Origin: Verrucomicrobiota bacterium
GTDB taxonomy: Bacteria; Verrucomicrobiota; Verrucomicrobiia; Verrucomicrobiales; Verrucomicrobiaceae
Length of the DNA stretch: 64,000 bases
Reading direction: 5' to 3'
Assembly: GCA_025360015.1 (NCBI GenBank)
Contig: JANYCZ010000068.1
Span: forward strand, 248,001 to 312,000
Under the pieces are notes generated by a model, which was not told where the DNA came from, searched no databases, and saw only the letters and a list, made by a program, of their open reading frames with translations. A program made the translations under genes and the position numbers. This document shows, piece after piece, positions 61,036 through 64,000 of this stretch (its first letter is position 1; each line of letters opens with the position of its first letter).

Positions 61036-63009
61036 ATGAGCGACCCAATCAGTCACGAGTGCGGAATAGCAGTGGTGCGGCTGAAAAAGCCGCTGGGATA
61101 CTTCTATCAAAAATACGGCAACGCCCTCTACGGCTTTGACGCCTTGCAGGCCATCATGACCAAGCAGCGCAACCGCGGCCAGGACGGCATGGGCATCGGC
61201 TGCAGCAAGCTCGGCATGCCCCCCGGTCTGCCCTACATGTTCCGCATGCGCAGTACTGAAAGCGTGGAGCGCATCGGCCAGGTCTTTGAGGATGAGCGCA
61301 AGGAGTTTAAGCGCATCGCCCGCCGCATCGACAAGCAGCGCAAGGACGAGCGTGACCAGGAGGGCAAAGAATTCGTGTCCTTTGAAGACGATCCGGACGC
61401 CATCAAGCGCGAGTTCGAGATGGCCGGAGAAATTTACATCGGCCACCTGCGCTACGGCACCAGCGGTGACTTCGGCAAAGGAGCGCTGCATCCCTACATG
61501 CGCCGCACCACCTGGCCCACGCGCACCCTGATGGTGATGGGGAACTTCAACCTCACCAACACCCGTGAACTCAACGAGGTCATGATGAAGCGCGGGCAGC
61601 ACCCCGTCTTCGGCACGGATACGCAGAGCGTGCTCGAAGAAATCGGCTTTCAGCTCGATGAGGCGCACACCAAGCTCTACCACGTCCTGCGTGACTCCGG
61701 CATGCCCGGAGAAGACATCCCGCAGCACATCAGTGAGAAACTGGATGTGACCGCCGTGATCAAAGAGTCTGCCAAGCGCTGGGATGGCGGTTACAGCATC
61801 GTCGGTGTCATTGGTAATGGCGATCTCTTCGCCATGCGTGACCCCAGCGGCATCCGCCCCTGCCACTACTACGAAAACGACGAGATCTTCACCATCGCCT
61901 CCGAGCGCGTCGCGCTGATGTCTGTCTTCGGTGTCAATGAAGAGGACATTCACGAGATCCCCCCGGCGCATGTGGCCGTGATCAAAGCGGATGGCGGCAT
62001 GACCATCAAGCCGTTTAACGAACCGCGCGAATTCAAGCCCTGCTCGTTTGAGCGTATCTATTTCTCGCGCGGCAACGACTCCTCCATCTACCACCAGCGC
62101 AAGGCGCTGGGTGAACAGCTGGTGCCGCAGGTCGTCAAGGCCATCGACAACGACTTCGAGCACACCGTGCTCAGCTTCATCCCGAACACGGCTGAGACGG
62201 CCTACTTTGGCTTCCTCGACGGGCTCCGCAAAAGCCGCCGTGTCGTCGTCAAAGAGGCGCTGATGGACATGTTCAAGCGTGGTGAACTTGATGAGGCCAA
62301 GCTTGATGACCTCGTGCTGCGCAACTGGCCGCGTGGAGAGAAGATCGCTCTCAAGGACATCAAGATGCGCACCTTCATCGCCCAGGAAACCGGGCGTGAT
62401 GCGCTGGTGTCCGGCAGCTATGACATCACTTACGGTGTCGTGACCTCCAAGGACAACCTGGTGGTCATCGACGACTCCATCGTCCGCGGCACTACGCTGA
62501 AGAAAAGCCTGCTGCGCATCCTGGCCCGCACCAATCCGAAGCGCATCATCGTCTGTTCCACCGCCCCGCAGATTCGTTACCCCGACTGCTACGGCATCGA
62601 CATGGCTGAACTCGGCAAATTCATCGCCTTCCAAGCCGCCATTTCACTCCTGCGCACGCGCGGCATGTCGCACATTGTGGATGAAACCTATCTCGCCTGC
62701 AAAGCCGAGCTGAAAAAGCCGAAGGAAGAAATGCGCAATGCCGTGAAGGCCATCTATTCGCCATTCACCAACGAGGAGATCTCCGCGCGCGTCGCCCAGA
62801 TGATCAGTCCTGAGGACACGCCATGGCATGGCAGTGTCGAAGTCATCTACCAGACCATCCCCGACCTCCACACCGCTCTCGGTGCCGAGTATGGCGACTG
62901 GTACTTCAGTGGTGACTATCCGACCCCCGGCGGCTATTCGGTCGTGAACCAGTCCTTCATTCTTTACTGCGAGGCCAAGGATGGCCGCGCGCATGAGGCA
63001 CTGCTGTAG
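61036..63009 (+). CDS. purF: Long-form amidophosphoribosyltransferase-like protein
   Basis: A 657-residue protein for the first step of purine synthesis: PRPP plus glutamine to phosphoribosylamine. The class II glutaminase starts at Cys9 after an 8-residue propeptide (SHECGIAV, the ECG context seen in B. subtilis PurF, where the propeptide is removed). RNRGQDGMG (45-53) and HLRYGTSG (137-144) complete the glutaminase site. The PRTase PRPP loop is VVIDDSIVRGTT (476-487). The protein is about 150 residues longer than usual: a charged insertion lies at about 75-130, and a C-terminal tail follows about 575. Similar long forms occur in Bacteroidetes. It may be PurF or a paralogue. Confidence 0.88.
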   Translation: MSDPISHECGIAVVRLKKPLGYFYQKYGNALYGFDALQAIMTKQRNRGQDGMGIGCSKLGMPPGLPYMFRMRSTESVERIGQVFEDERKEFKRIARRIDKQRKDERDQEGKEFVSFEDDPDAIKREFEMAGEIYIGHLRYGTSGDFGKGALHPYMRRTTWPTRTLMVMGNFNLTNTRELNEVMMKRGQHPVFGTDTQSVLEEIGFQLDEAHTKLYHVLRDSGMPGEDIPQHISEKLDVTAVIKESAKRWDGGYSIVGVIGNGDLFAMRDPSGIRPCHYYENDEIFTIASERVALMSVFGVNEEDIHEIPPAHVAVIKADGGMTIKPFNEPREFKPCSFERIYFSRGNDSSIYHQRKALGEQLVPQVVKAIDNDFEHTVLSFIPNTAETAYFGFLDGLRKSRRVVVKEALMDMFKRGELDEAKLDDLVLRNWPRGEKIALKDIKMRTFIAQETGRDALVSGSYDITYGVVTSKDNLVVIDDSIVRGTTLKKSLLRILARTNPKRIIVCSTAPQIRYPDCYGIDMAELGKFIAFQAAISLLRTRGMSHIVDETYLACKAELKKPKEEMRNAVKAIYSPFTNEEISARVAQMISPEDTPWHGSVEVIYQTIPDLHTALGAEYGDWYFSGDYPTPGGYSVVNQSFILYCEAKDGRAHEALL

Positions 63010-63033
63010 GTGTATAGACAGGCTTGCTGTGGA

Positions 63034-64000
63034 TCAAACCACCCCAAACGCGCACACCTCGTTCTTGTTCGCGCAGAGCCGCGTGAGGCGAAAGTCGGCG
63101 CATAGAAGCGGAGCTTCGCGTTTGAGGATTTCGAGCAGCGGATACTCGTCTTGGCCTTTGAATTTGATCGTCACGATGAACTGTCGCATGCGTTTCTCGC
63201 GCAGCCATTCGAGCAGCAGATCGATGCTGCGCTGGGGGGCGGCGATGACGTCGCACACGAGCCAGTCCACGGTCTGAAGAGGCTTGTATTTGAAGGCATC
63301 GGCAACTTCAAAATGCAGGCGTGGATTGCGCATTAAATCCTCGCGTAATTCCGAGCGGTCGATGGCAATGACATGGGCGCCGCGCTGGATGCCCACGTAG
63401 CTCCAGCTTCCGGGTGAAGCGCCGAGATCTACACAGGTCTGACCACGTCCGATCTGACGTCCCAGGCGCTGCTCGGACTCCACCAGCTTAGTGAAGGCCC
63501 GGGAGGGGGCGCTTTTGTCATCGGCCAGCGGGACCTCGCCGCGTGGGAAGCTGGAAATCAAACGGCGCAGGGCATGGGACTGCGGGGCGAGGGTGGTGGA
63601 AAGCCAGCCGGTTTCGGTGGACGTGAGAATGCACTGCACCAGGGATGTTTGCGCATCAAACACGGCATCAGAATCGACCAAGGAGCGCAGCAGGCGCCGA
63701 CGCCGTTTTTTCATACGCTCCAGCAGGCTGGCCTGAATCAGTTCACAGCGATGCTGCCCGGCTTTGCCTTCTCCATACTGCGGCCAGAGATGCAGACGCC
63801 AGGGCTGGTCGTCAGGAAATACGCCGGTAGTGGCGTCAATGATACGATCCGCCCACGCATTGATGGAGGCGGCGTTGACTTCGGTAACGTCGGGCAGGGT
63901 TTGTCTCGCAAATGCGAGCAGCAGTCCTTCCAGCGGTACATCGGACGTTATGCCGACGCCTTCGATCTCGCGTTGTTCGGCGTCTGGCGCAGCACGGCGC
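63034..64000 (-). CDS. RlmM-like 23S rRNA 2'-O-ribose methyltransferase (5' end outside window)
   Basis: The frame is open from the right edge, so at least 322 C-terminal residues are present and the start lies beyond 64000. RLHLWPQYGEGKAGQHRCEL and then SRAFTKLVESEQRL precede an FtsJ-like SAM domain: CVDLGASPGSWSYVGIQRGA (SAM loop), VIAIDRSEL, and VDWLVCDVIAAPQ. This order matches COG2933 (RlmM, Cm2498 of 23S rRNA in E. coli). The first Met in the window (63714) is inside the protein and not the start. Exact target is inferred. Confidence 0.8.
   Translation of the reverse strand, partial: RRAAPDAEQREIEGVGITSDVPLEGLLLAFARQTLPDVTEVNAASINAWADRIIDATTGVFPDDQPWRLHLWPQYGEGKAGQHRCELIQASLLERMKKRRRRLLRSLVDSDAVFDAQTSLVQCILTSTETGWLSTTLAPQSHALRRLISSFPRGEVPLADDKSAPSRAFTKLVESEQRLGRQIGRGQTCVDLGASPGSWSYVGIQRGAHVIAIDRSELREDLMRNPRLHFEVADAFKYKPLQTVDWLVCDVIAAPQRSIDLLLEWLREKRMRQFIVTIKFKGQDEYPLLEILKREAPLLCADFRLTRLCANKNEVCAFGVV

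Noticed and set aside
60571-62634. Antisense open frame of 687 codons on the minus strand
   Set aside because: It lies opposite the purF-like gene and has no recognisable motif; the sense strand has complete glutaminase and PRPP motifs.

Overview
This 64-kb, GC-rich window is chromosomal DNA of a diderm (LPS-making) bacterium. It most likely comes from the Verrucomicrobiota (Verrucomicrobiales, Prosthecobacter/Verrucomicrobium-like). That placement is inference. It rests on the mix of an orphan DUF1501 protein, GYF_2-RDD and Pro-rich KKETVRITL-type membrane proteins, many secreted hydrolases, LPS genes (lpxA, lptD, lptF/G, kdsD) and scarce Shine-Dalgarno sequences. I see no rRNA, CRISPR array, prophage or intact insertion sequence. 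The window reads as core chromosome with a few accessory patches.

Layout. 1-4046: the C-terminal part of an alpha-2-macroglobulin with its thioester motif, followed by pbpC. 4060-8649: MOSC protein, FAD oxidoreductase, then the alkylation-repair pair ogt and ada-alkA, diverging around a perfect 19-bp inverted repeat. 8650-13365: GH26 enzyme, tRNA-Ser(TGA), lpxA and lptD. 13366-19439: Pro-rich membrane protein, UDP-sugar epimerase, and a minus-strand run midA / SOUL / TIGR01777 epimerase / HAD phosphatase. 19459-25559: a PBP1A-like protein whose transpeptidase active site has decayed, dctA, a VapBC-like pair with a substituted PIN residue, and leuC with a strong terminator. 25600-37132: secreted hydrolases (esterase, SGNH, isochorismatase-SGNH fusion, MBL fold) and a giant 2183-residue exported protein of unknown function. 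37304-45552: ferredoxin, unknown membrane protein, kdsD, TraB/GumN lipoprotein, DUF1501, esterase, M20 amidohydrolase and an LptF/G permease. 45617-51815: a compact operon argC-argJ-argB-argD-argF-murI. 51948-56296: a ClpX-like unfoldase without zinc finger overlapping a membrane pseudo-cyclase, then recR and a GYF_2-RDD protein. 56298-64000: zincin, M1 aminopeptidase with HEAT-like tail, PQQ-type sugar dehydrogenase, a long PurF, and an RlmM-like methyltransferase running off the right edge.

Themes. Envelope biogenesis dominates: two class A PBP-like proteins, LPS synthesis and transport, glutamate racemase and A2M. A second theme is export of hydrolases for polysaccharides and esters, consistent with a polymer-degrading lifestyle. 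A third is amino-acid supply (a complete acetylated arginine pathway from N-acetylglutamate onward, using the ArgJ cycle, and leuC). Genes are packed tightly; two convergent pairs overlap by exactly four bases at their stop codons.

The best candidates for new biology are the ClpX-like/pseudo-cyclase pair, the giant exported protein, the PBP1A-like protein with TAFT in place of SxxK, and the inverted repeat between ogt and ada-alkA. All identifications come from reading motifs; no database search was run.
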